This document shows positions 21,063 through 33,200 of a stretch of DNA of 55,471 nt, piece by piece. Origin of the DNA: a virus; the IMG/VR virus record IMGVR_UViG_3300045970_000148, positions 1-55,471 of that record. The stretch is one strand, 5' to 3'. The translations under genes were made by a program, and so were the position numbers. Below the pieces are notes generated by a model that was not told the origin of the DNA, ran no database searches, and worked only from the letters and a program-made list of their open reading frames with translations. Positions within the stretch are counted from its first letter, which is position 1; each line of letters opens with the position of its first letter.

Positions 21063-21464
21063 CTACCAACGGTTCTCCTCCTTCAATTTATTAATCCAGC
21101 CGCCAATCATTCGCCCAAGTTCATCATTCAATCTGGTTATCGCGCTAAAGCGGTGTGCTTCAAGTTCACCGGCTGATTTCTCCTGCTTCTTGCCATCCTT
21201 GAAGCGGAAGTAGCCGAGCTCATACGCCAGCAACAATTGCATTCTCAACCGTTCATGCGCGATATCCAGATTTGAAAGCGTGGTTTTCTTGTGATAGCGT
21301 TTCTGGCCTTCGCTTATCAGGTCGTATACTTCATACGCCGTATTTCTGATGCGCTGTTCCAGCGCAAACTTCTCAAACTTCGGGAAGTGATTCAGGTAGA
21401 GGTTCAGGAGCTTGCTAAACTCCATGAACTTTCTACACAAATTTGCCTCAGGGTCGATAACCAT
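21063..21464 (-). CDS. avd: DGR accessory variability determinant (Avd)
   Basis: 133 residues, helical, basic. The pattern LNHFPKFEKFALEQRIRNTAYEVYDLI matches the four-helix-bundle Avd family. Avd binds the reverse transcriptase and template RNA and is needed for mutagenic homing. Located between VR1 and TR, as in the Bordetella phage BPP-1 cassette. Ends 20 bp before TR. Confidence 0.9.
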   Translation of the reverse strand: MVIDPEANLCRKFMEFSKLLNLYLNHFPKFEKFALEQRIRNTAYEVYDLISEGQKRYHKKTTLSNLDIAHERLRMQLLLAYELGYFRFKDGKKQEKSAGELEAHRFSAITRLNDELGRMIGGWINKLKEENRW

Positions 21465-21481
21465 CGGTCGCTATCGCTCTC

Positions 21482-23452
21482 TTACGCAGGGTAACAGGCG
21501 GAACGGAAACCCACATTGTTGCCCGCGCCCGGCCGAGAGCCAGTCAGGGACACGCCCCACACACCAGTACCCGCAGCGTTGTTCCAGTGGAACGACGAGA
21601 TCGGCACCATGTCGTTTATGAAGTATTCATAGAAGTAGTCGTTTCCGAAAAGACTACTGCCTGCGGCAGAGACGCCGTTGCCGTCTTTTGGAAAGCCAAG
21701 CCCCGCGAGCTGCCAAGGATCGCCAGCGGTAGCTTCTGAAAGCACCTGATTAGCAGCGTTGCCGAAGTACATTCCACAACCGCCGTTTACCATTGGCACC
21801 GTGATAACATCGGAATGTGCAGCAACACCAGTTGCGCCCCATACATCAGTCGAGAGGGTATTGCCAGCCCCGAGAGACTTGGCGGCGGTAGCCTTCTTGT
21901 AAACATAGAACGTTCCGAGAGTGATCGTGCCGCCAGAGGTGTACGCCGTGTAGCCGGTAGAGTTGACACCGGATAGCTCAAAGGTGTTCGCCGTGACGTT
22001 GGCAACGGTATGGACACACGTATTTACCTGCGTCATACCAACAACTCCTGATATTACAATCTGCTGGCCGTTGACAAGTCCGTGAGCTGTAGCAGTAACA
22101 ACAGCGGGGTTAGCCTGAGAAATGCCGGTGATTGCCTTGGTGGAAGTGATGCAAGTCAGGCCGGGATTAATATCATACATCAGACCATTCAGATCAGCCA
22201 CGCCAGATGCTTGGCCGTTATGGGTAGTCTTGGCAAAAGTATTGCCGACTCCGCCGCCGTAACCTGCTGAACCGGTTTTGCCGCAATTGGAATACCCGTC
22301 TGTCTGGTAGGTAACAGCGGTATCGTTGACATCCTTAAGCGCGTTATTATTACAGCCCTTCGGAAAGTTTGTTGCGCCCGCTGAATACCAGGCGCAGTAA
22401 GTTGTAGCACTGGAAGCTTGACCATGTGCCAGAGCCAACAGAGCAAGACCGGCAGTAATAAAGCGGGTCGTACAGAAGAACATTGACGAAGCATTGACGG
22501 CACCGTTCACACCATCCCTTGCTTTGGCTGCGGTGATTGCCGAGTAATAAGCGTTTGTACCGGCAGTGCATGTACCTGCTGACGTGTAGGTCGTGAAAGC
22601 GGTCGAGTTGATATTAACCGTGACGTTATTCGCATCGACAACCGAAACAACCTGAGCAACAAGCCCGTTAAGTTCTGTCATGCCGACAACAGCACTGATT
22701 GCAAACCGTTGACCGACAACATAGGAATGCCCGGTAATGGTGATCTGGCAGTTTGCCGCCTTGGTAGCAGCAGTGATTGCTTTGGTAGCAGGGTGAGCAG
22801 TACGAACAGCGGTAAGGTTGGCAATGGTATTGTGGTCATACGCCGTGCTGATCGGATTACCGTTTGCGATTGACGAAGCAATCCGGCCTGTTCCCCAGAC
22901 GTTTTCAGAACACTTGTACTTGTCCACGAAACAGCCGGACTTTTCCACATCGCCATCAATGAACATGCGGTGAATAGCATAACCGGACGCATTCGCCAGA
23001 ACCGTAGACGAGAATGTCTCAAGACCACGCACGTCAACCGAGTTGACACCATGCACACCATAGGTAGGGTTTGATGCATGAGCCACGCGATACCAGAACT
23101 TCGGTATCCAGCACATAATTGAACCATCCTGATACATGTAGTTGCCATAATTGGCGTGAGCTGGATCAGTAGCACCGGGAAGCGCCACAAAACCGGCAGG
23201 CACAATAGGACAAATGCCGACACCGAAACCAGCCCCGCCAGGTGCGCCGATGCTGTTGACCTTGGCGGGAAGCACGAGGTTTGCGGAGGCTGCGACAACA
23301 TCAGCCTGCGCCTTTGCGTCGAGGACGCTTTGAGCGGCGGAAACTGCGGAACCGGAAGCAGCTGTAACCTTTGCATCCAGCGTTGCCTTTGAAACGTTTA
23401 CTGCGGTAGTCAGTGCCGTGGTGGACGCTACCAGATCATCAATAGTTGCCAT
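21482..23452 (-). CDS. DGR target protein, tail-fibre tip with C-type-lectin fold
   Basis: 656 residues. Residues 1-60 are an Ala-rich helical repeat like that of the upstream fibre protein and probably join it. The lectin-type domain begins at about 75 and is collinear with the second target, but has two inserted beta domains (about 221-298 and 435-513) that resemble each other (VVGMTELNG/VVGMTQVNT; YTSAGT/YTSGGT) and recall FCCH-type modules of phage tail proteins. Residues about 617-653 are VR1-coded. It should determine receptor range and be diversified by the DGR. Confidence 0.92.
   Translation of the reverse strand: MATIDDLVASTTALTTAVNVSKATLDAKVTAASGSAVSAAQSVLDAKAQADVVAASANLVLPAKVNSIGAPGGAGFGVGICPIVPAGFVALPGATDPAHANYGNYMYQDGSIMCWIPKFWYRVAHASNPTYGVHGVNSVDVRGLETFSSTVLANASGYAIHRMFIDGDVEKSGCFVDKYKCSENVWGTGRIASSIANGNPISTAYDHNTIANLTAVRTAHPATKAITAATKAANCQITITGHSYVVGQRFAISAVVGMTELNGLVAQVVSVVDANNVTVNINSTAFTTYTSAGTCTAGTNAYYSAITAAKARDGVNGAVNASSMFFCTTRFITAGLALLALAHGQASSATTYCAWYSAGATNFPKGCNNNALKDVNDTAVTYQTDGYSNCGKTGSAGYGGGVGNTFAKTTHNGQASGVADLNGLMYDINPGLTCITSTKAITGISQANPAVVTATAHGLVNGQQIVISGVVGMTQVNTCVHTVANVTANTFELSGVNSTGYTAYTSGGTITLGTFYVYKKATAAKSLGAGNTLSTDVWGATGVAAHSDVITVPMVNGGCGMYFGNAANQVLSEATAGDPWQLAGLGFPKDGNGVSAAGSSLFGNDYFYEYFINDMVPISSFHWNNAAGTGVWGVSLTGSRPGAGNNVGFRSACYPA
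21499..21610 (-). repeat. DGR variable repeat VR1
   Basis: 112 bp, gap-free match to TR with 18 mismatches; 13 at template adenines. Non-adenine changes are at 21516, 21543, 21544, 21568 and 21571; the first and last are shared with VR2. The invariant 3' block and the shared GGTAACAGGCGG beyond it (absent from TR) mark the homing site. Confidence 0.95.
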
Positions 23453-23464
23453 TGTGATTCTCCT

Positions 23465-24208
23465 TTACGCGAAAGCGAAATGTTCGACCATCATGGTCTG
23501 GGTTAGGATGAGGTTGTTTGCAACGGTCATTATCTGGCCTGCGGCGGCGGCGGCGGCTGATTCCGCCCTTACTGCCTGACCGGTAGCGAGAACAACTTGA
23601 GCTGCGCCAGCTGATGTTGCTAGAGCGGCTTGTGCAACTGCAGCTACCCTTGATTGTTCAGCAGCTACCGCCGATATTACTGCGGCCCCTGCTTTGGATG
23701 TTGCAATGTCCGCCTGTGTCTCTGCATCCATAACAGAGTTGGCGGCTGCGGCTGCATAGCCTGCTGTTGCTATTTCGCTATTCGATGCAGTAGCGGCGGC
23801 GGCAACGGCTGTTGCTGCATCAGCATCAGCTGAATTTTTACTGGAAAGAGCGGCGGCGGCACTTGCTGCGGCATTTGCGGCGTTGATAAAAGTGTTGCGC
23901 AATACTTCCGGTGGCACCGTCTCCATGTAGGTAGACAGATTGGCGGCTGCATCGTCCGTGATTTGCAAAGGAACATCAGCGCATATTCTCCCCGAGCTGT
24001 CAGTTATCACCAGGCGAACGCGAGCTGTCCGGGCAATGGAGAAACTAAAATCACCATTTGCATCAATCGAAACCGTATCAGGAACGAGTGTAGCAATAGA
24101 ACCCTGAATCATTTGCGGGACTATTGACGGCTTGATGGTAGCGGTTCCGCCCTGTGCTATTGCCAGTCCAACGTTTGATGTATTGCCACTTAATGTTTGA
24201 TATAACAT
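23465..24208 (-). CDS. Tail-fibre/baseplate protein (247 aa)
   Basis: ATG 24208 follows GAAGGGG. N-terminal part is beta-rich (MLYQTLSGNTSNVGLAIAQGG..., a BppU-like attachment domain), followed by a long Ala-rich coil (residues about 115-235). It probably links the DGR target to the tail. Palindrome copy 2 lies 17 bp ahead, so it is first in the DGR operon. Confidence 0.7.
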   Translation of the reverse strand: MLYQTLSGNTSNVGLAIAQGGTATIKPSIVPQMIQGSIATLVPDTVSIDANGDFSFSIARTARVRLVITDSSGRICADVPLQITDDAAANLSTYMETVPPEVLRNTFINAANAAASAAAALSSKNSADADAATAVAAAATASNSEIATAGYAAAAANSVMDAETQADIATSKAGAAVISAVAAEQSRVAAVAQAALATSAGAAQVVLATGQAVRAESAAAAAAGQIMTVANNLILTQTMMVEHFAFA

Positions 24209-24224
24209 GCGCGTTCCCCTTCGC

Positions 24225-24246
24225 ATCCGTCATAATTACGGCGGAT
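24225..24246. promoter_or_regulatory. 22-bp palindrome, copy 2 (front of fibre/DGR operon)
   Basis: Perfect-arm copy (ATCCGTC / GGCGGAT) with TATACT just upstream on the minus strand as a possible -10 box. Lies in the 57-bp gap between the giant gene and the fibre gene. Confidence 0.65.
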
Positions 24247-24265
24247 AGTATAGATAAAATAATAA

Positions 24266-27200
24266 TTACTCAATCTGATTTCGTTCCCATGCCATTGTTT
24301 TCTTTTGTGGCTTAAAGGTACGTGATTTCTGAATACTTTCGGCCTTGATGATCGGCACCAGGCCGAAAGCCTGAGACTTGCGAAGCTCCGTATTGTATTT
24401 TACGACGCCACGCACAGCGGCTTTCATATCTTCCGAGTTCTTTGCTCTCCGGATTCCGGCAAGAGCATCATCCCGTTCCGACTTCCAGTAAGCGTTTAGA
24501 TCCCGCTCGTCGCTTTTCAGGTTGGTCCGGTCGCTGATTTCAAGAGGATTGAAACCGAGCATCTTCTTGGCAACATCGGTACCGCTGTATTTTACTTGAC
24601 GACCTGTCTCGTCAAAGACCGGTTTACCTCCCAGCGTTGTGGCTCCCTGATTGTACTGACGTGCAGCTCGCATAGGATTAGCCAAGAATTCAGGCACAAT
24701 ATTTTCTATCGCCCGGAGTCCATCCCCTTTTTGCAGGGCATTCAAAGCCATACCCGGCTTCTTGAGTAATCCGCCCCACGCTCCACCGATACGCTCCCCG
24801 AAGGTCTTTTCAGGATCAGAGATAAATGGAATGTTGACGGCAAGCGCACGGCTCATATCAACACCGACCACGGAGGTAACGCCATGATTGACGAAGTTCT
24901 GTATGATCTGTCCCGGCGTGCTGTTACCAGCTGCGTCCTTGACGAACTTTTTGAACTTCATTTTGTACGAAACCCCAAACCACTTCATGATCCAGTTATC
25001 CATATCGTCGGCACCGGGAAGGGCAAAGACCCCACCCAATGCGGCAATGGCTCCCAGACTCCGGGCAATGGTGGCGAACTCCCCATCTTTGGCACGGTTG
25101 AACATCCAGTGCATATAGTTGTGGACGTACCCCTGAAACAGATAGGCGGTCTTACCCAATGGCCCCAGTTTGCGGACCATCTCGGGCAGGTTCTCTTTGC
25201 CCATGACGTAGTGAGTATTATTCACAAACTCTTCGGCCTTTTTATATGCCGCTTCGTCAATCGTTCCCGCTGCGCTCTTTTTGAATATACGGTATGCGGC
25301 AAGTATGGCCGGTTCACGGTTAAGTTTTTGTTCAACCAACTGGAACGGTGTCATAGATTTTTCAACAAACCATTTCCATTTAGTGCCGAAACCCATTTCC
25401 TGAGTACCGGATATCTGTCGAATTGCCTGCGCTTGTGCCGTGCCCTCGCGAACCGCACGGAACAATACATCATATTCCTCCTTGGTAAGCGTCCCGACAC
25501 CGCCGCGTTTACGGTCTACGGAATCCTTCAATACGTCCTTCTGTGCAGTGGCAAGGGCGGCTATGGCAGAACCCTTGTGACCAGCTTTTTTCATTATCAG
25601 GGAAAGTTCTGCCTGGCCAACGGTATAGTTCTGGAAAGCGTTCAAGAGTGCCGATGATACTTTGAAACCAAGATAGTACACGGCACCGACGCTGCGGGCG
25701 GTTGCTGCCAGCTCATCCAGATAGGTGCTATTCTTCATAGCGTCCTGAACGTAATCATTTACCCAGACTTTATCGGATGGATTGGCCTTGCTGATATCCT
25801 TGGCCGCGCTGGTTGTCTCAATGGCAAAGCGCATCTTGGAGAGCCAGCCGGACATGCCGCTGATATACTCTTTTAATACTGTCTGATAATCAGCATCATC
25901 ATAGCCCTCAATCAATGTCGTCTCACGGCTGATACCGTGACGGCCAAACCCCTGAGCCATGATCTCCTTGGCAATTTCCTGAAATACTTCATGCTTAAGG
26001 GACTGCCACTGCTCAACTGACATTTTCCCGGTAACACCGGCACGATCAAAGGCTTGATTCAGCAAAGCCTCTACAGCAACTTCACTTCCCTTCCATGCCA
26101 ACAGCTCAGACGGCGTGGCGTTGTTGCGCTCGTATTCAACTTCATACTTGGTACCAGCTTCAAAGTTCCCCTTGAGGTGCTTCTTAAGATCGGCCTGAAC
26201 TTCTCTGACAAGCCCCTTGGCTCCTGTCTCGGTCAGAGTCGGTTTCATGTAGACCTTGACCCGCTCCCCTTCCTCGTTCGTGGTGTAGACAGAAACATGC
26301 CAGTCACCATCTTTACGGTTACGCGGTGCATAGCCTCTCAGATTGCCCCACTCGCTCTTGAGCTTGTCCAGTTCGCCACGGTAGCCAAGGATATCCCGGA
26401 AAGCAGAGAGCATATTCCCCTGGTGTTTCTTCTCGGTCTGGTCAACCTGTTTCCAGAAGTCACGATAGGCGGCGATAACAGCAGGGCTCGCCTTGATCTT
26501 GGCGGGGTTCTCGCCGCTGGCAAGTTCATCATCAGTGAGGTTACGCTTAAGACTGCGAATCAGCCGGTGAACTTCACTTGCCTCTTTCGCATCAAGGTGT
26601 GCTGCTCGCTCCATGTTCTTATTCAGGAGTTCGACCAGATCAGCGAACCACTCTTGATCCTTGTATGGAAGCATTGACAGTTCATCGAGCTGCTGGAAGC
26701 GTACCCGATTGGCGGCATTCATAACTTCATGAAAGGCCCGATATGCTTCAACAACAGTTTTACCGACTTTGCCGAACTTGGTTTTTCCCCGGTACAGCTC
26801 GTCTCTGGTGAAGTAGGTGGCAACTCCGTTTTCGTCACCATGCTTTATCAAGTCGTTAAACTGTTTTAATTCTTCTTTGCTGGCTTTCTTAAGAATGTTA
26901 TCCAGCCCTTCAACTCCGGTATAGCCTTCCGATGCCTGAAATAGATCAGAGATAATGCCGTTGCGGTTCTGGCTACGCTCAAGATTGAGATTAACAACAT
27001 GGCGGCGTATCGGTTTGCCCTCACTACCGAACCACGGATTAGAGAGGATCTTGCCGATATTGGCTTTCAGGCGCTCAGGAATACTCTGGCCTGCCAGTTC
27101 AATCAGGCTCTTGACCATATCAGTTACTTTGGCAGGGGCGTTTATCTTGGCGGCGTGTTGTGAGATAGCCTGATCTTGTAAAGAAAACTTGGCGGTGATT

Positions 27201-30200
27201 TCCACGTCTGCATCGTTGAAAATGACGTAGTTGTAATTGCCTTCACCCTTGCCTCGGCTGGAGCCGTCCAGATATTTAATGCCACGGACGCCGAGAGAAT
27301 GGAGATATTCAGAAGCGGCCCGTTGTCTGTTTTGTTCTGAGTCATCCGCAGCAATTGACTTTGATATCAGGTTGTACGCTTGTTGGCCGTTTACATTGTT
27401 GCTTTGTGCATAATCGGCATAATCTCTACTCAACCTACTGGCTTTATGATAGTCAGTTTCGTTATTTACTATGTCGTCAAACGCTCGTTGAATAGACTCT
27501 TTCACGGTTTCACTCTGCTCATTCAGCGGCATGTCCCACAACAGATATTCATCTTCTTTTGGGTCGAGTTCAACTTGATAGAGTTTGCCTTTGGCTTCTT
27601 CTTCAGCCGGTTCCGGAGAACGTTCAAATCCTGTATCTTTTATTTTGTTTTGGAAACCTTCTTCGGCATATCTATAATCTTTGCCAACGGAATTAGCGTA
27701 AACGAGGTTGCTAAACTCAATTGCTGTTTCTCTGTCGTCTATCGACCTTGGAGCGTGTTCGTGGATGTTCCATTCAAATTCTTGCGCAAGTTCAGGGAAC
27801 TCTTTTTTAAACCTTGCATAATCTGCCTCTGCACGATCAGCAGAATCTTTGGCTATTTTCTGCCAGTTTTTATTCCGCCGCGCAAGCGTCTCCTTGTACC
27901 ACTCCGCAACATCCCGGCTACCTGCAAAGTAAAGACCATACCCGTAAGCCTGCGCCCCTTCACCCGTGCCGATATGCGCCGTACTAAACCCATTATGATC
28001 ATGCGGCGAACCATGCCAGGCAGCGGCAAACATCGCCTCATCACCACCCAAACCAACCGACAACCGCTTTTCCCCAATCCGCAACATCTCGGCCACGGCC
28101 AGTGAAAGCTCACTATCAGAGACATGCGAGATAAGCCCCTGCTGCCGTAACCAGTGCTTGATATACATGAACAGGCGCTGCATCAGGCCTGACGGTTTCC
28201 AATCGGCATTCACCGCCTGTTCTGCAATGGCGGCGGTTGCTTCCTGAACGGCACGGCGGTATTGCTTTTCATCGGTCAAATCATAACCGTACCGGTAGGC
28301 TATCCGCTCAAGCATCAGGTGCGCTTCTTTGGCTGCTTCTGTTTTGCCATTTACCGTACGCTTAAACCAGTCGACAGCCAGGTCAACTACCTTCTTGGTC
28401 TGTCCGGCGTGTGCCAGTTCGTGACCAATGACCAGTGCCTTGACGCGGTCCATATTGGGGATGTTATCTGTTATGACATGGATAGTCCCGCCATATTCCA
28501 TTGCCTGGACATGCGCGGGATTTACTTGTGCTAGTTCGATCTGATTGTATGCGGTGGAGTCTGCTGCTTTTAAATCATCGGGGGATTGCCAAACCTTGAC
28601 GCGCTTGGCAATTGGGAGGGAATCAACAAAGGTTTGAACTTCGGGAACATTTAAGGAACTTTTATTCCGGTCTTTTTCTCGTAAGCCGCTATCGCCCCAG
28701 GCATACAAAGCTTGATTTCCTGAAGCATTTGAGCGTGCTGCCCCGGAGTCATACTTGACCGTGACAGCGTTATTGTTGGCGTTGACGATTGCTTCGCTTT
28801 GTTCGTCGGTGTACTCTGGGATTTCATTATCTGACTCCTTTATTCTTGTTGCTGCCTCGGTATGCAACGAGTCCATAACAGCTTTATCACTGTTACTGTA
28901 TATTATCACATTTCTTGATTCCGGCAAATATAATGTAACGTAGTCACCGAACTTTATCTTTCGGTTTTTCGGCATATAATTTTTGTTAAACAGGTGCACC
29001 GAAGCGTCATGCACAAGCAGCGACTTTACAGTATAGGCATGGTCATTTAAAAACTTTGCCTCAGCATCATAGAATTTAGATGCAGCGCCATCTGATGAAT
29101 ATTCACCATTTGTCAGTTTGATTTTTCCAAGTATTTCCCCGAGACTTACCCAGTCATTATAAAATGTCCGTTTTGCCGTCAAGACATGCTTGCCAGCCTT
29201 ATCAAAAACCTGCATCTCGGTATAGCCGTGCTTGCCAGAAATAGATTTAACCGTATGGTCACTGTCTTTCATCAAACCGCTTACCTGGGCGATGTATTGA
29301 GGAATAAGTGTCTTATGGTCTACCTTCTTTATGGGCTCAATGCTTTCCCGGCCAGCATACGGATAATCGGTATGCATATCTCCGAGCGCAAAATTAGCGG
29401 GACCTTCTCCCGGTTTCACTTCATCCGCTGTCAACTCCGCCTGCAACTGCGATAACTCGGCAATCTTCTCATTGAACGCTGCTTCATGTTCAAACGGTGC
29501 GCCGATTCTCTTTATCAACTGCTTCAACTTCGTTTCATCCTCAGCAAGATTCGATTCTGTTCTTCGAAGCGAATCAGATACATCATTCAAACGGTTGAAG
29601 ATCCTCCGGGCCAAACCAGCCCCATCCGTGCCTTGCGGATACATCATCATATTGGTGTCAATTTCTGACGGCACATTATCAGTTATCTGAATGATATTGG
29701 AATACTGTGTTGTCACCGCTGACATAGCAACGGACGCGACTAACGGCATACCATTAATGCTGCCGTACTGCTGTGAATCAGTCCAAACCCCTTTATAACT
29801 ATTGTCAGGGAATTGGTTTTGAAGATCCAGTACCGCCTGATTATACGCAGCAACTACCGCTTCGCCAAACTCACCTGCCTTGTCAATCGTGCGCTTTTCG
29901 ACAACACCCTTGAAGCTACTACCGGAAACATAACCGCCAACAGCCTTTACCGCTTCTTTCAGCTTGGCAATGCTCTTCTGTTCATAGGATATATTCCATT
30001 CCGCTGTATTTTTATCGCCTCGCATCTGGCTTTGTTGCTGGAAGTGTGCTTCTTTCAAGCGGGAGTAGCGCTCGATATCGGCTTGCAAACCTACCAGCTT
30101 GATAACCCGCTCGTCACCAGACGACAAAGCCCGTGCCATTTCATACTGGCTGACTTCTGAAACATCTTCCATTGTGCGCAGATTATCGTCACCCATAAAG

Positions 30201-33200
30201 GCTTGCTCGATAAAGCGCCCTTTGCGGCCTACCATCTGCCACATGGTTGAATCATAACTCCCTTTGGTGGAATACCAATTAGCCTCAATCTCGGTATTCT
30301 GGTTCCCCTGGCGAATGATACGACCGTGAGCTTGTTCGACTGCGGACGGGTACCACGGTGGATCAATATAATGCAGAGCATAGAGACGGGTTTGCAGATT
30401 CTTTCCGACTCCCAGACTGTTGGCATGGCCGATGATGATCTTCTTGCGCCCTTCGCGCATATCCTTCATGACTGACAATTGCTTGGCACTGGTGTCATAT
30501 TCATCAAACCACGCCACTTCACCAGCAGGAATACCGGCAGCTTTCAAGCGCTGATTGATCCAAGCCCGAGCGTCAAAACCACGGCTCTTGGCGACATTGG
30601 CACCGAAACCATGATTATAAAAGACAACCTGCGTGCCGCCCTTGATTGCAGATGGTTTACCATCAACGCCGTTGTATTTGTTATCCTTCGTGTCTTTATA
30701 CACCCGGATAATTTCATCAATCACGCGGTTCAGCTTGCTATCAGGATCATTCTTGGTCGAACCGACCAGGCGCATATCAATAGACGACAAACGGCCATCG
30801 GTAATAATGTTGATAATCGGGTCAGGGTTTCCCGGTTGATCCGGTGTCGGCTTCCAGTCACGTGCCCGCTGCATACGTGGTTGCAGTACGTTTGTCTGAT
30901 ACGCTTTAAGTTCATCTGACGGCGTAGCGATAATCATATTCGGCTTGCCGCCCTTGATATCAGGGCGAACCACATACGCCCCCAGGTGGCTGGAAGTCAG
31001 TACATCCATAAAGGTACGAACACGCTTCATCAACTCCGGCAGGTTATTGAACTTGGCAAAGCGAGAAACCGGCTCATACTTGCCTGCTGCGTTCAACTCA
31101 TAATCCATTGCCGTCTGGCCGAACATCGCCGCCCAAGCATCAAAATGACCGATATCGTCACGCTCCATCTCTTCTTCCATAAAGAAACGCATGACGTTGT
31201 ACAGCTCGCCCATTGTATTTGTGACAGGTGTACCGGAAGCGAAGACATGACTACGGCCAGGTTTTTGATGCTCCATCCAGTTTGTTTTCAGAAACAGGTC
31301 GAGCGCGGTACGACTACCAACAGGGTCAATTCCCTTGACCTGCTGCACTGTGGTAAAATCCAGTTTACGGAACTTGTGCGCTTCATCAACAAACAAGAAG
31401 TCAACACCCAGTTCTTCATAGGTAATGATATTGTCGCCCTTGCCATCTTCAACAATGCTGTCAAAGCGCTGTTCGGCATTTTCAATCATCTTCTCCATCT
31501 TGGAAATAAGATGTCGGGGTGCATCATCGTCTTGTGCTTCCGTCAATGCTTCACGCATGGCGTTCAGCATCTTCTCTTTCACCGGGGCAACACTCTCCGG
31601 TTTCATGCGCAACTTACCAAGTGCTGATTGCGTAATGATGATAGCATCAGGGGCATTCATCGCCGCTTGCGCCATAAAGCGCTTACGGTTTTTCAGATCA
31701 AAGTTAAGTTCATCGGCCACCATAATGCTTGCCAGTGGGTACGCATCCATGAATTCAGCGGACCATTGCGACAGCTGGTCATTCGGCACGACATAGAGCG
31801 GCTTGTTAATCAGCCCCAGGCGTTTCATCTCCATACCGGCAGCAATCATCTCAAGCGTTTTACCTGCACCAACAGCATGTGCCAGATAGGTATTGCCGGT
31901 CTGGATCATGCGCCAGATTGCCCGCTTCTGGTGAGGGTGCAGCTTATACTTGGTAGCGATACCGGGAAGTGTCAGGTGACTGCCATCAAAACGACGGGGT
32001 GCAAGGTTGTTGTACTTCTTATTGTAGAGATCCAGCATCTCGCCAGCACGTTCAGCATCAGTCCAGATCCACGATCGGAACTCTGTACGCATATTGTCGG
32101 CAATTTCATTTACCCGTGCTGTCGCAGCAGGATCGGCTGATACTTTGCCGTCAAGATCTCTTACGGTAATACGAAGAGGTCGCTGATTCAGAACAGCATC
32201 AAGAATCTCATTAGCACCACGATCAGCCGTACCCCATTCAGCGGTTGAGCTACGCAACGACTGGACACCCTGCTTTTTACTGGAAGCACGGCGGCCATAT
32301 CCTTTGGCCGGGGCATTACCCATTGTTACCTTCCAGGTGTTTGTTGCCGCATGGCGCTCAACCTTTATATTCAGGTTCAGCACTTCTTGGGCGAACTCCC
32401 CGACAATATCAGTCGGCATCCACGCCATACCAAGACCAGCGGTAATCTGTCCCGGTGTAAGCGGTTTTGGCTGTACTTCGGTTAATGCCTTGACGTTTGC
32501 GCGAAACTTCTCATCACTCCGTGCCGCCTGTTCAGCTTCTGCCAGTTTAGTAACAACATCACCAGACAGATATTCATCCGCCAGCAGATGTTCACCGGAT
32601 GGCGTTTCATAGATCATATCGCCCAAGGCTTCAATCGCTTCCGTGCGAGACATCTTCATCAATCCGGCGATGTGATCCAGGTCAAGCATCCCGATTTCAT
32701 CAAGCGACAATGCCAATGCATCACCCATGCTCTGCGGATTGGTGGAACGCACCGGCTTCATGACGGTACGACCGGTCAGGAAGGAGGCTTTTGAAATATC
32801 GCCATCGTCGTTGATCTGCTCAAGCGCGAGAACAAGCGAACCCTCAACGTCGATGTTTGCTGTTTTTTCCCACTTATAATTGCGCGACTCTACTTTCTGT
32901 TCATTGCCATCTTCATCAAGCTCTGTTTTGACTTTCAGCGTAAAGTCTTTGATGTTGCCGTGCTTCTTCACAAAAGCGTCATACGCCTTATTCAGTTCCT
33001 TCAACGACTTTTCCCACCCTGCATCGTTGAACTGGTCAAAACGTGCCTGCTTCATCAGGTCACGTAAAGGAATATAATCGGTCAACCAGACTTGCTCTTT
33101 TGCTGATAGCTTCACCATGCTGGAGAGCGACACCCCGGAACCGTTTTCAACCCGCATGATTCCGCTCTTGTCAGACAGGTACACGCCCCCCTCTTTCTTA

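Noticed and set aside
27380-28105. Long plus-strand frames inside the giant gene
   Set aside because: Antisense shadows of a 15.6-kb coding sequence; hydrophobic, Cys/Leu-rich compositions and no ribosome sites.
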